From Clostridiaceae bacterium (GTDB taxonomy: Bacteria; Bacillota; Clostridia; Lachnospirales; Lachnospiraceae), in assembly GCA_910575585.1 (NCBI GenBank), contig CAJTGF010000001.1, forward strand, positions 62,197-126,196: a stretch of DNA of 64,000 nt. Reading direction: 5' to 3'. The translations under genes and the position numbers were made by a program. This document shows, one piece after another, positions 8,749 to 17,337 of this stretch. The notes under the pieces were generated by a model. That model was not told the origin of the DNA. It saw only the letters and a program-made list of their open reading frames with translations, and searched no databases. How positions within the stretch are numbered: the first letter of the stretch is position 1; every line of letters starts with the position of its first letter.

Positions 8749-9702
8749 ATGGAACTATGTTTAGGTACTGTACAGTTTGGGATGGATTACGGTATTAAGG
8801 GGCAGAAAAAACCAGGTTTGCAGGAGGCTGTAAGGAACTTGGATTTTGCCACACAAAACGGAGTATGTGCCATTGATACAGCGCAGGCATATGGGACTGC
8901 TGAAAAAGTGACAGGAGAGTTCTTGAAAAGGAGGACGATCTCGCGGGATAAACTGTTTATCAGCACGAAACTACTTCCTAACATACTGGACAATGTGAGT
9001 CCTAAGCAATATAAGGAAGTCATCCGCAAACATCTGGAGGGCTCTCTGTCAGTTCTGAATCTTAAGTATGTTGATGCGTATATGCTGCATAGCGCAAGAT
9101 ACGCATATGATCCGGAAATATTGGATGCTTTGGCAGCTGTGGGGAAAGAAGGTCTGACTCGCAAGGTGGGCGTGTCAGTCTATGACCCGGACGAAGCAGA
9201 TGCCTGCTTTCATCATGGAGAGATTGGCTATATCCAGATCCCTTATAGCATCTTTGACCACCGGATGAAGGAACAGGGCATTTTTTTGAAAGCCCATGAA
9301 TCTGGAGTTTCTATAGGGACAAGAAGCGCCTTTATTCAGGGTCTCATAACGATGGAGGAGTCAGAGGTTCCGCCGTTTTTGGAAAACGCAAAACCCATAC
9401 TGCAGAGACTTGACAGATTGGTCAGAGAGACTGGATACAGCAGGGTAGAACTTGCTATGGGATATGTAAAAAAAGAAAAGGAGATCTCCCATCTTGTTTT
9501 TGGTATAGATTCAATGGAACAGTTGAAAGAGGATATCCATGCATTCCAAAATGAGATACCAAATGATGTTTTTCGAAGGATGGAAAAAGAGTTTCATGGA
9601 CTGGCTGCGGACGTTGTGATGCCAAGTTTATGGAAGAAGGGAAGAGAAGATGAAGTATCTGGCGATGGTACAGGCGCGGTGCGGTTCCACCAGACTGCCT
9701 AA
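8749..9702 (+). CDS. Aldo/keto reductase
   Basis: This is a 317-aa NADPH-type aldo/keto reductase of the TIM-barrel family. The expected tetrad can be read in order: Asp and Tyr in AIDTAQAYG, Lys in FISTKLLP and His in AYMLHSA. It starts 6 bases after the upstream stop with GAGGAAGG upstream, and its end overlaps the next gene by 53 bases. Its place between a glycosyltransferase and a sugar cytidylyltransferase suggests it reduces a keto- or aldo-sugar intermediate of the island. The substrate is not deducible. It is not part of the standard pseudaminic acid pathway. Confidence 0.8.
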   Translation: MELCLGTVQFGMDYGIKGQKKPGLQEAVRNLDFATQNGVCAIDTAQAYGTAEKVTGEFLKRRTISRDKLFISTKLLPNILDNVSPKQYKEVIRKHLEGSLSVLNLKYVDAYMLHSARYAYDPEILDALAAVGKEGLTRKVGVSVYDPDEADACFHHGEIGYIQIPYSIFDHRMKEQGIFLKAHESGVSIGTRSAFIQGLITMEESEVPPFLENAKPILQRLDRLVRETGYSRVELAMGYVKKEKEISHLVFGIDSMEQLKEDIHAFQNEIPNDVFRRMEKEFHGLAADVVMPSLWKKGREDEVSGDGTGAVRFHQTA

Positions 9703-10429
9703 TAAAGTATTGATGGATCTGTGTGGAAAGCCAGTGTTGCAGCGTGTGCTGGAACGGGCAGGAAAGAGCAGGAAAGTAGACGAGGTAATGGTGATCACGT
9801 CAATTGAAAAGGAAAATTTGCCGATTTTGAAACTCTGCGCAAATCTGGGGATCCGAGTGGGGGTGGGATCAGAAGATGATGTGCTGGATAGGTATTATCA
9901 GACTGCAAGGTTATTAAGACCTGAATATATTATAAGGATAACGGCAGATTGTCCCTGTTTTGACAGTGGTATATTGGATGAAGCGGTCAAAACCATGAAA
10001 GAGGATGCGGATTATCTAGGGATGATAAGTGAGACATTTGCGGATGGACTGGACCTTGAAATATTCAGGTACAGGGCTTTAGAAAGATCATGGAAAGAGG
10101 CAAGACATTCTTTTGAGCGGGAACATGTCACACAATATATAAAAGGCCATCCGGAATTGTTTCGGATACAGGATTTTCGATCACCTATAGAAGGGTTTGG
10201 AGCCCATAGATGGACTGTGGATGGACCAAAAGATCTGGAGATGATCAGGAAGATATATGAATATTTTATACAGGGAGACAAAAAGGAGGATTTTGGGTAT
10301 AGGGATATCCTGAAGTATCTGAAGGACCACCCTGAGATAAGTGATATTAATAAAGGATATCAGCGCAATGAGGGGTTGCGCAGATCGATCAAAGAGGATA
10401 GGCTCGTTCCATTTGAAACGGAAGGATAA
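9650..10429 (+). CDS. SpsF/PseF-like sugar cytidylyltransferase
   Basis: This 259-aa protein has the SpsF/NeuA-like start MVQARCGSTRLPNKVL with GKPVLQRV, then RITADCPC around residue 105, typical of CMP-nonulosonate or spore-coat sugar nucleotidyltransferases. In this cluster it is the best candidate to activate the nonulosonic acid as a CMP-sugar (the PseF role). It overlaps the aldo/keto reductase by 53 bases; GAAGGGAAGAGAAG precedes the ATG. No separate SpsG/PseG-type hydrolase follows, although the two are often neighbours. Which sugar it activates is inferred from context. Confidence 0.75.
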   Translation: MKYLAMVQARCGSTRLPNKVLMDLCGKPVLQRVLERAGKSRKVDEVMVITSIEKENLPILKLCANLGIRVGVGSEDDVLDRYYQTARLLRPEYIIRITADCPCFDSGILDEAVKTMKEDADYLGMISETFADGLDLEIFRYRALERSWKEARHSFEREHVTQYIKGHPELFRIQDFRSPIEGFGAHRWTVDGPKDLEMIRKIYEYFIQGDKKEDFGYRDILKYLKDHPEISDINKGYQRNEGLRRSIKEDRLVPFETEG

Positions 10430-10448
10430 GAGTTGGAGGCAGATGATT

Positions 10449-11780
10449 ATGAGCAGGATAACGACTGGAAAAGGACAGGAGCTGTACAGGAAGGCAAAAA
10501 AAGTGATTCCAGGAGGCACACAGTTACTAAGTAAGCGCCCAGAGATATTTTTGCCGGATTTATGGCCGGCATATTATTCTAAAGCCAAAGGATGTAAGAT
10601 ATGGGACATGGATGGCAGAGAGTATATTGATGTCAGCTATATGGGTATCGGAGCCAACGTACTTGGATATGCCAATGAACAGGTGGATACAGCGGCAAAG
10701 GAAGCTATTGACAAGGGCGGGATGTGTACGCTCAATGCGCCTGAGGAGGTATATCTGGCGCAGAAGCTGATAGGACTCCACCCATGGGCCGGCGGGGTGC
10801 GGTATGCCAAATGCGGTGGGGAGGCCATGGCTCTGGCCGCTCGGATCGCCAGAGCGCATACAAAGAAAGATATCATTCTTTTTTGCGGATATCATGGATG
10901 GCATGACTGGTATCTGTCAGCCAATCTTTCCAATAAGAATGCTCTTAATGATCAGCATATCGCAGGGTTGGAACCTCTGGGGGTTCCTTCGGGACTTGCG
11001 GGGACAACCCTTCCGTTTCATTACAACCGCATAGATGAGTTTAATGCCCTCATGGAAAAGCATAAGGGCAAGGTTGCGGCTGTGGTCATGGAACCCATAC
11101 GGAATGACTATCCGGCTGACGGTTTTCTGGAAAAAATACGAAAGGCCGCAACAGAGGCTGGGGTGGTGCTGATCTTTGACGAGATAACGGCGGGATTTCG
11201 GCTGTGCGCAGGGGGAAGTCATAAGGTGCTGGGCGTAGAGCCGGACATGGCGGTATTTGCCAAGGGATTGACAAACGGGTATCCTTTGTCCGCGGTCATC
11301 GGCCGAAAGGAAGTGATGGAGGCGGCTCAGGGGACCTTTATCAGCAGCACGTTCTACACGGAGAGGATCGCTTTTGCCGCTACGCTTAAAAGCGTTGAGC
11401 TGTATGAGGAGCATAAGGTCTGGGAGAAACAGGATGAATACGGGAAGATGGTGCAGAGAGGGTGGAAAGAAAAGGCGGGGAAACATGGACTGGAGATTGC
11501 GATCGGAGGGATCCGTCCTCTGGGCCATTTCAGCATCATTGGAAGTGAAAACGGGCTGGTTTATAAAACCTTTTTTGTACAGGAGATGCTGAAACGCGGG
11601 TATATTGCTTCCAATGCGTTTTATACGAGTTATGCCCATTCCAAAGAGATTGTAGAGGGATATCTGGAATGTGTAGATGAGGTGTTTGGAAGGATTGCGG
11701 AGATAGGGAATAGAGGGGAATGGGTGGAAGATCATTTGCAGGGAAAAGTGTGTCACAGTGGATTTGGAAGATTAAATTAG
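10449..11780 (+). CDS. Class III PLP aminotransferase (glutamate-semialdehyde-aminomutase-like)
   Basis: This 443-aa fold-type I enzyme resembles glutamate-1-semialdehyde aminomutase: IPGGTQLLSK near the N-terminus, FDEITAGFR with the PLP-binding Asp, and FAKGLTNGYPLSAVIG with the PLP Lys. In a glycan island such homologues usually aminate a sugar or small keto acid. The start at 10449 is chosen because GGAGG lies 9 bases upstream; the ATG at 10443 would be only 3 bases from it. It follows the SpsF-like gene closely. A haem-biosynthesis role is unlikely here because no other haem genes are present. Confidence 0.8.
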   Translation: MSRITTGKGQELYRKAKKVIPGGTQLLSKRPEIFLPDLWPAYYSKAKGCKIWDMDGREYIDVSYMGIGANVLGYANEQVDTAAKEAIDKGGMCTLNAPEEVYLAQKLIGLHPWAGGVRYAKCGGEAMALAARIARAHTKKDIILFCGYHGWHDWYLSANLSNKNALNDQHIAGLEPLGVPSGLAGTTLPFHYNRIDEFNALMEKHKGKVAAVVMEPIRNDYPADGFLEKIRKAATEAGVVLIFDEITAGFRLCAGGSHKVLGVEPDMAVFAKGLTNGYPLSAVIGRKEVMEAAQGTFISSTFYTERIAFAATLKSVELYEEHKVWEKQDEYGKMVQRGWKEKAGKHGLEIAIGGIRPLGHFSIIGSENGLVYKTFFVQEMLKRGYIASNAFYTSYAHSKEIVEGYLECVDEVFGRIAEIGNRGEWVEDHLQGKVCHSGFGRLN

Positions 11781-11796
11781 GAGAAGAAGAGGAAAG

Positions 11797-12471
11797 ATGG
11801 TAGCTAGGCAAATGATTCAAAAAGCGGCAGATGCATATTTTCTTAGAAATAAGGAGGTTATTGATAAAACGGAATGTTCTGCTGGGATGAGAGTCTTTAG
11901 TGAATTTTATGATGAATGTAGGGATACATTAAAAATTAAAAATATGCTGGAGATTGGGTGTTGTACAGGTTATAACCTTATGTTCATGAATAAAAGATAT
12001 GGAATCACAGCCAGCGGCATTGAACCTTCTCCTAAGGCTGTTGAATATGGAAAAGAAAAAATCTTTGAACAGCAGTTGAATGTTGAGATCAAACAGGGAT
12101 TTGCTGATAGACTTCCATATGCAGACGCTGTATTTGATCTGGTATATCTGGGATTTTGTATGTATCAAGTAGACCGAGAGACTTTGTTTTATACACTGGC
12201 AGAGACAGACCGGGTAGTAAAATGGGGGGGTATCTGTGTGATAACGGATTTTGACACACCAGTCCGGTATGTTCGAGAGAATATACATAATAAAGATATC
12301 TTCACTTATAAAGCTGACTATTCTGTATATTTAGCACCTTATGGATATACGTTGATATATAAGAAGATGTATTCGCATAATACACATGGATTTGAACCAG
12401 ATGTTCAGGAAAGGCTATCTACACAGATTTTTTATAAAGAAAAGATAAAAGATATATATGTAAAAGATTGA
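11797..12471 (+). CDS. Class I SAM-dependent methyltransferase with a G7 tract
   Basis: This 224-aa Rossmann methyltransferase has its SAM motif I as LEIGCCTGYNL near residue 51 and an acidic motif II in ASGIEPSP. It probably methylates a sugar of the glycan. GGAGAAGAAGAGG precedes the ATG. Bases 12224-12230 are seven G in a row, encoding WGG in frame, and could slip to switch the gene off. Its stop is directly followed by the pseI region. The target group (O- or N-methyl) is unknown. Confidence 0.75.
   Translation: MVARQMIQKAADAYFLRNKEVIDKTECSAGMRVFSEFYDECRDTLKIKNMLEIGCCTGYNLMFMNKRYGITASGIEPSPKAVEYGKEKIFEQQLNVEIKQGFADRLPYADAVFDLVYLGFCMYQVDRETLFYTLAETDRVVKWGGICVITDFDTPVRYVRENIHNKDIFTYKADYSVYLAPYGYTLIYKKMYSHNTHGFEPDVQERLSTQIFYKEKIKDIYVKD
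12224..12230 (+). repeat. G7 tract inside a methyltransferase gene (in frame)
   Basis: Seven consecutive G lie within codons for Trp-Gly-Gly. A gain or loss of one G would shift the frame in the last third of the protein. Equivalent G7 tracts occur at 19357, 21223 and 49725, always in surface-modification genes. Confidence 0.6.
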
Positions 12472-12501
12472 ATGTATAGAATGTTAACAAGGAGAGAAGA
12501 T

Positions 12502-13557
12502 TTGTTCCATTTACAAGAAAAGATAGATCAAAATGATGTTTATATCATTGCGGAGATGAGCGCTAATCATGGAGGAAGTCTTGATAATGCCTTAAGGATC
12601 GTAAAGGAGGCAGCCAAAGCGGGGGCCGACTGCGTAAAGATACAAACCTATACAGCAGACAGTCTTACCATTGATTGCGATAATGCATATTTTAGAATCA
12701 AGGGAGGACTTTGGGACGGATATAAGCTTTATGACCTGTACCGGGAGGCAGGGACTCCCTATGAGTGGCAGGGGAAGATCAAGGAAGCGTGTGAAAGCTG
12801 TGGGATTGATTTTTTGTCAACACCTTTTGACCGGGATGGAGTAGATTTTCTGGAACAACTGGGGGTGGAGTCGTATAAGATCGCAAGCTTTGAGTTAGTG
12901 GATATTCCGCTGATCGAGTACGCGGCATCAAAAGGAAAGCTGATGATCATGTCCACAGGGATGGGAAGTGCTCCGGAGATCCAGGATGCTGTAAATGCCT
13001 GCAGGCGGGTGGGAAATGAGCAAATCGTACTCCTTAAGTGCTGTAGCGAATATCCGGCTCCATGGGAAGATATGTGTCTGGGGGATATTCCTGCCATGAG
13101 GCAGCGGTTCCAGGTGCCAGTAGGATTGTCAGACCACAGTGCTGGGAGCCTTGGGGCGGTGGTGGGAGTTACCCTTGGAGCTTGTGTGGTGGAGAAGCAT
13201 GTAAGGCTGGATAGCGTGGAGAGCGCGGATAGTAAGTTCAGCATGACCATGGATGAGTTTGCTCGAATGGTGAGAGATGTGAGAAATGCCAAAGTGATCG
13301 CACAGGGATCCAAAGGAGAGGGAAATTCTCTGACAGAGGGGGAGAAGACCTCCATGGTGTTCCGAAGAAGTGTTTTTGCTGTGCGGGATATTGAGGCGGG
13401 AGAGATGTTCACGAAGGAAAATCTTCGGGTGATACGACCAGGATATGGGGTCAAGCCCAAATACCTGAAAGAGCTTCTTGGAAAGAGGAGTAGCCGGGCC
13501 ATTGGCCGGGGAGAACCTGTGAGTGATGAGGTTCTAAGGGAAGTGAGGGGATCTTAA
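12502..13557 (+). CDS. pseI: Pseudaminic acid synthase (NeuB family), PseI
   Basis: PseI condenses phosphoenolpyruvate with 2,4-diacetamido-2,4,6-trideoxy-altrose. The 351-aa protein shows AEMSANHGGSLDNA, CVKIQTYTADSLTI, the PseI-like LYDLYREAGTPYEW, LSTPFDRDGVDFLE, YKIASFE, STGMG and a C-terminal SAF-like domain (FAVRDIEAGE, IRPGYG). I place the start at TTG 12502 because AAGGAGAG lies 5-10 bases upstream and the N-terminus then lines up with ATG 3056 of the broken paralogue (LFHLQ against MLHLM). The upstream in-frame ATGs at 12472 and 12481 lack a good ribosome site. It overlaps the acetyltransferase by one base. It is the only intact copy here. Confidence 0.9.
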   Translation: MFHLQEKIDQNDVYIIAEMSANHGGSLDNALRIVKEAAKAGADCVKIQTYTADSLTIDCDNAYFRIKGGLWDGYKLYDLYREAGTPYEWQGKIKEACESCGIDFLSTPFDRDGVDFLEQLGVESYKIASFELVDIPLIEYAASKGKLMIMSTGMGSAPEIQDAVNACRRVGNEQIVLLKCCSEYPAPWEDMCLGDIPAMRQRFQVPVGLSDHSAGSLGAVVGVTLGACVVEKHVRLDSVESADSKFSMTMDEFARMVRDVRNAKVIAQGSKGEGNSLTEGEKTSMVFRRSVFAVRDIEAGEMFTKENLRVIRPGYGVKPKYLKELLGKRSSRAIGRGEPVSDEVLREVRGS

Positions 13558-14063
13558 TGGGGGAGCTTAAAAAGAAAGTCCCCAGACTGGAAACGGAGCG
13601 TCTGACCCTCCAAGGGATCGAGCTGGATGATACAAAGCATATTGTGCTCTGGCGTTCTGACCGGGATGTATACCAATATTTTCAGTCCCCTCATAGATTG
13701 TCAGAAAAAGAGCACATTGCCTGGTACGAAAAAAAGTATGGAACGGATGACACTTGGTTGCAGTGGATGGCATACAGGAAGGATACAGGAGGAAAGATTG
13801 GAGTATTTGGCGTAAAAAGGGAGAAGGATAGGTGTCAGGAGGCAGAGATCAGCTACCTGTTATCGCGACAGTCGAGACATTGTGGATTCGCTGGAGAGGC
13901 GGTAAAACGGATTATGGAATGGTGTAGTGATAATGATATAGTGACACTCAAGGCGATGGTGCATGAGGAGAATGAGGATTCCATAGATTTTATAGAACGC
14001 ATGGGATTTTGCGGGAATGGACAGAGAGGGCGGTTTATAATATATGAAAAGAGACTTCTATAA
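13557..14063 (+). CDS. GNAT N-acetyltransferase, PseH-like
   Basis: PseH acetylates the C4 amine of the PseC product before the hydrolase and synthase steps. The 168-aa GNAT protein begins LETERLTLQGI and reads VLWRSDRDVYQYF, with the acetyl-CoA region around SRHCGFAGEAVKRI. TAATG couples it to pseI. A stub of a second copy follows the broken neuB at 4090, so the neuB-acetyltransferase pair was duplicated as a unit. The PseH assignment is from family and position; other sugar N-acetyltransferases of this type exist. Confidence 0.78.
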   Translation: MGELKKKVPRLETERLTLQGIELDDTKHIVLWRSDRDVYQYFQSPHRLSEKEHIAWYEKKYGTDDTWLQWMAYRKDTGGKIGVFGVKREKDRCQEAEISYLLSRQSRHCGFAGEAVKRIMEWCSDNDIVTLKAMVHEENEDSIDFIERMGFCGNGQRGRFIIYEKRLL

Positions 14064-14838
14064 GCAGTTACTTGATGAAGCCCAAATAAGGGAAGGGATG
14101 ATCGTTGATGTAGTGGCAGATCTGTTTGATTTGGCAAAGCAGTGTATGAAACTGGGGAAAAAATTTGATCCGAATACTTTTTTGGATGCATTGGAAACCA
14201 ATGTTGGAGATAGCGGAACGATCCTCATAAGATGCTTTACATGGGATTTTTGTCATGGAAAAAAGTTTGACATCAACAGTTCTCCTAGTCAATCGGGCGC
14301 ATTGGGTAACATAGCAATGAAAAGAATGGGGTATGAGAGGACAAGGCATCCAATATATAATTGGATGGTTAAAGGAAAATGGAGGGATTATTTATGTTCT
14401 ATTGATGAAAAGGAATCCTTTGGTAAAGGATCAGTTTTTGCATGGGAAGAAAAAAATGATAATGCAATACAGTTAAATGTTGGAAAGCTGCAAAGCAATG
14501 GTATTACATTATTTCATTATATTGAAGAAAAAGTTGGAGTTCCTTACCGCTATATCAAAGATTTCAGAGGGGAATATGTTGATCATTTGGGAAGGTCAGA
14601 GTGGAAAACCTATTCTATGTATGTAAGAGATTTGAATTATGATATTGATACACAGGATTGTGTATATGATAGGGAATTAGAAGAACGTGGGATAAAAAAG
14701 AATTTTAACTGTTTTGGGATCTCAATAAATACATATAAGATAAAAGAACTATGTGAAGTATATCAAAAGGATTTTTCGGGAAATGGGATTCCTACAGGTG
14801 TTACCATTACCCCTGTCCATAGAGGAAATATAAAATGA
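14044..14838 (+). CDS. AAC(3)-family N-acyltransferase
   Basis: This 264-aa protein belongs to the aminoglycoside 3-N-acetyltransferase fold family: GDSGTILIRCFTWDF near residue 60, SPSQSGALGNIAMKRMG, then the family's RTRHP motif. It is likely to acylate a sugar amine. It overlaps the GNAT gene by 20 bases and the next gene by ATGA, and lies directly upstream of an AMP ligase and a carrier protein. I infer it may take an acyl group from that carrier or from CoA. Antibiotic resistance is unlikely in this setting. The gene is visibly more AT-rich than the flagellar genes. Confidence 0.7.
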   Translation: MKRDFYKQLLDEAQIREGMIVDVVADLFDLAKQCMKLGKKFDPNTFLDALETNVGDSGTILIRCFTWDFCHGKKFDINSSPSQSGALGNIAMKRMGYERTRHPIYNWMVKGKWRDYLCSIDEKESFGKGSVFAWEEKNDNAIQLNVGKLQSNGITLFHYIEEKVGVPYRYIKDFRGEYVDHLGRSEWKTYSMYVRDLNYDIDTQDCVYDRELEERGIKKNFNCFGISINTYKIKELCEVYQKDFSGNGIPTGVTITPVHRGNIK

Positions 14839-15797
14839 CAAATGCGATCGCGTATATTATCAGCAATTGTATACCTAGCGAAAAAAATAAGATATTAGTC
14901 ATAAGTGATAGTAGTACTGAGTGGATCATCGAAGATGTCCGTCGCGCAGCAGAAAAAAATAATAGATCATTACAGGAGATAAAAATAGATTGTACTAAAA
15001 GACATGGAGAAGAACCATCTGAGATTGTTTTAAATGAGATGCTTTTAAGTGATGCGATATTATGTATAACTCGCTATTCTCTAGCCCATACAAACGCAAG
15101 AAGAGAGGCAGAGAAGAGAGGGATCCCGTTTTTGAGTATGCCGGACTATGACCAAAAGATAATTGCTAATAAGGCAATGTTTGCAGATTATTCCCGCATA
15201 TGTGGTGTCGTGGATCTATATGCGGATATGTTATCGAGAGGTCATTTTGTAACAGTAAAAACAGATAAGGGCACGGAATTATTTATAGATATAACAGAAC
15301 GTAAAGGAAACAGCTGTCCAGGCATGACAGATCCCGATCATCTTCTAGGATCCCCGCCAGATATAGAAGCAAATATTTCTCTTGTTGAGACATATACACA
15401 TGGTAAGATAATTGTAGATGGTTCAATAACAGACAGACGCATTGGATTATTGTCAGAGGCAGTAGAGTTGACAGTAGAACATGGAGCAGTTGTGAAGATT
15501 GACTGTGTACATAAAGAGATCAGAGATACAATAAGGAAGATATTTGCCAATGTAGGTTCACCGAATGCGTATGTGATCGGCGAATTAGGAATAGGGTTTA
15601 ATGATAAGGCAGAATTATGTGGAAATATGTTGATCGATGAGGGGGCAAAAGGCTGCGTCCATTTCGGGATAGGTTCAAATTGGACGATCGGAGGCACCAA
15701 TAAGGTGGACTTTCATTTGGATTTTGTTATAAGAAATGCTACGGTAGAAGTAGACGGTGAAAAGATCATAGAGAAAGGGCAGATTCTTTATGGATAA
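14835..15797 (+). CDS. M29-like aminopeptidase-fold metalloprotein
   Basis: This 320-aa protein resembles the aminopeptidase T (M29) family. Candidate metal ligands appear in GELGIGFN (Glu), VHFGIGSN (His) and DFHLDFV (His and Asp), in the family's order. The N-terminal half is a Rossmann-like region with LLSDAILCITRYSLAHTNARREA. It overlaps both neighbours by 4 and 8 bases. In an acyl-activation cluster it could trim or hydrolyse an aminoacyl or amide intermediate, but some relatives are ring-cleaving oxygenases rather than peptidases. The function is unassigned. Confidence 0.65.
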   Translation: MTNAIAYIISNCIPSEKNKILVISDSSTEWIIEDVRRAAEKNNRSLQEIKIDCTKRHGEEPSEIVLNEMLLSDAILCITRYSLAHTNARREAEKRGIPFLSMPDYDQKIIANKAMFADYSRICGVVDLYADMLSRGHFVTVKTDKGTELFIDITERKGNSCPGMTDPDHLLGSPPDIEANISLVETYTHGKIIVDGSITDRRIGLLSEAVELTVEHGAVVKIDCVHKEIRDTIRKIFANVGSPNAYVIGELGIGFNDKAELCGNMLIDEGAKGCVHFGIGSNWTIGGTNKVDFHLDFVIRNATVEVDGEKIIEKGQILYG

Positions 15798-17337
15798 TAT
15801 CTATAGGAAATTCAACAGTGATTTCATAAAACTTTGTGGTGAGAATGGCGAAGCAGATATGATCATATATGATACAGGATATAAGATTAAAAGATATACA
15901 TATGAGAAAGTATTTTCTTATTGTAAAAAATATGCAGCATTTTTTAGAGAAAAAGGCTTAAAGAAAGGAGATTGCATTGTAACAATACTCCCTAACTCTC
16001 CCGAGGCGGCAATCTGTTTTTTTTCGGCATTGCTCTGCGGAATACATTATGCGCCTTTGCCATGTACCGTGACAAAAAGGGAGTTTTATAACTGGATCAA
16101 ATTAGTTGATCCTGGATTGATCTTAAAAAAGGAGGGGATAGCAGATTTTGAAACAGGGATCCCGTCTATTAGTTGTAGTTGTGATGGGGATTTAAGATGG
16201 CTAGGTGAGATGGGATCATGTATAGAGGAAAATTTCTCTCCTAATATATACCTGTTGACAAGCGGAACGACCGGACTTCCAAAAGCGATGTCGATCAATG
16301 CTGACAAATTATGGAGCAGTGGCAATAGATTTGTTCAGTGTTATCAGATCGAAAAAAGTCAGCTTAGATTTTGGAATTATCTTCCTATGTCATATCTGGG
16401 TGGATTGTTTAATCTGGCGATGATACCTTTATGCTGCAGAGGGAGTTTTGTTATATCGGAACCATTCTCAGGAAAGATGGTTCTCAATTTCTGGACTTAT
16501 ATAAAGAAACATAATATTTCTGCCCTTTGGCTGGTGCCTAGTATCATACAGGGGCTTTTACGATTATCAAAATTGGTAGGAGGGATCGAAACTAAGGAAA
16601 TTTGTGACAGGATCAAGACTTGTTTTCTTGGAACAGCACCGATCAGCTTAAAACAAAAGCAGGAGTTTGAGTCTGTATTTGGTCTGCGTCTTTTTGAGAA
16701 TTTCGCATTATCAGAAACAACATTTTTAACTGGTGAGAGGGAAGATAACATACGATTTAGAGAACAGGGGAGTGTTGGAGAAAAACTGCCATATGTAGAG
16801 ATAAGATTGTTGCCAATTGAGGGAGTTGATGATACGTATTCCATTTGGGTCAAAACACCATATTTATTTAATGGATATCTGTCGTCAGACGGAAATGTTG
16901 ACCTAGAAGTTGATGGAGAAGGATTTTTTGACACAAAGGATCTGGGACGGATAAATGATGATAATGTACTCGTATTACAAGGCCGAAACAGAGATATCAT
17001 TAAAAAAGGAGGTCTCTTTGTTTCTCTAAATGAAATTGAACATGTTATACAAAAGCTCCCAAATGTCGCGGAGGTGGCTGCGGTTCCTTTTGAACATGAT
17101 TTTTATGGAGAATCTTATTACCTTTGCGTTATACTGGAAGATCAGACCAAAGAGAAAGATGATATTGAATATATTCATTTATGGATGCTTGAAAACTTTG
17201 TTCCATATAAACACCCAGAAAGGATAATCTCCTTAAAGGAATTTCCGCGTACAGTTTCCGGAAAGATACAAAAAAAGGAGATCCTTAAGATTCTTGAGGA
17301 GGAAAAACATGAGTACAGTAAAGTATCCGATCAATGA
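15790..17337 (+). CDS. AMP-dependent acyl/aminoacyl ligase (ANL superfamily)
   Basis: This 515-aa enzyme activates a carboxylic acid as an acyl-adenylate and loads it on CoA or a carrier protein. The ATP loop is YLLTSGTTGLPKAMS near residue 155. ENFALSETTFLTGE, GFFDTKDLGR, the hinge-like GRNRDIIKKGG and the C-terminal catalytic Lys region RTVSGKIQKKE follow. A carrier protein lies 1.2 kb downstream in the same overlapping run, so it probably charges that carrier, like a DltA/DltC pair. No MBOAT (DltB) is present. The acid used is unknown. Confidence 0.82.
   Translation: MDNIYRKFNSDFIKLCGENGEADMIIYDTGYKIKRYTYEKVFSYCKKYAAFFREKGLKKGDCIVTILPNSPEAAICFFSALLCGIHYAPLPCTVTKREFYNWIKLVDPGLILKKEGIADFETGIPSISCSCDGDLRWLGEMGSCIEENFSPNIYLLTSGTTGLPKAMSINADKLWSSGNRFVQCYQIEKSQLRFWNYLPMSYLGGLFNLAMIPLCCRGSFVISEPFSGKMVLNFWTYIKKHNISALWLVPSIIQGLLRLSKLVGGIETKEICDRIKTCFLGTAPISLKQKQEFESVFGLRLFENFALSETTFLTGEREDNIRFREQGSVGEKLPYVEIRLLPIEGVDDTYSIWVKTPYLFNGYLSSDGNVDLEVDGEGFFDTKDLGRINDDNVLVLQGRNRDIIKKGGLFVSLNEIEHVIQKLPNVAEVAAVPFEHDFYGESYYLCVILEDQTKEKDDIEYIHLWMLENFVPYKHPERIISLKEFPRTVSGKIQKKEILKILEEEKHEYSKVSDQ

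Noticed and set aside
10917-11756. Open frame of 279 codons on the - strand over the class III aminotransferase
   Set aside because: It overlaps a gene with clear PLP motifs and has a low-complexity composition with no domain.
12759-13502. Open frame of 247 codons on the - strand over pseI
   Set aside because: It is an antisense shadow of a conserved gene, rich in Ser and Arg, without a ribosome site.
14044-14838. Aminoglycoside resistance gene
   Set aside because: The fold matches, but overlap with glycan genes and a carrier module points to sugar acylation.
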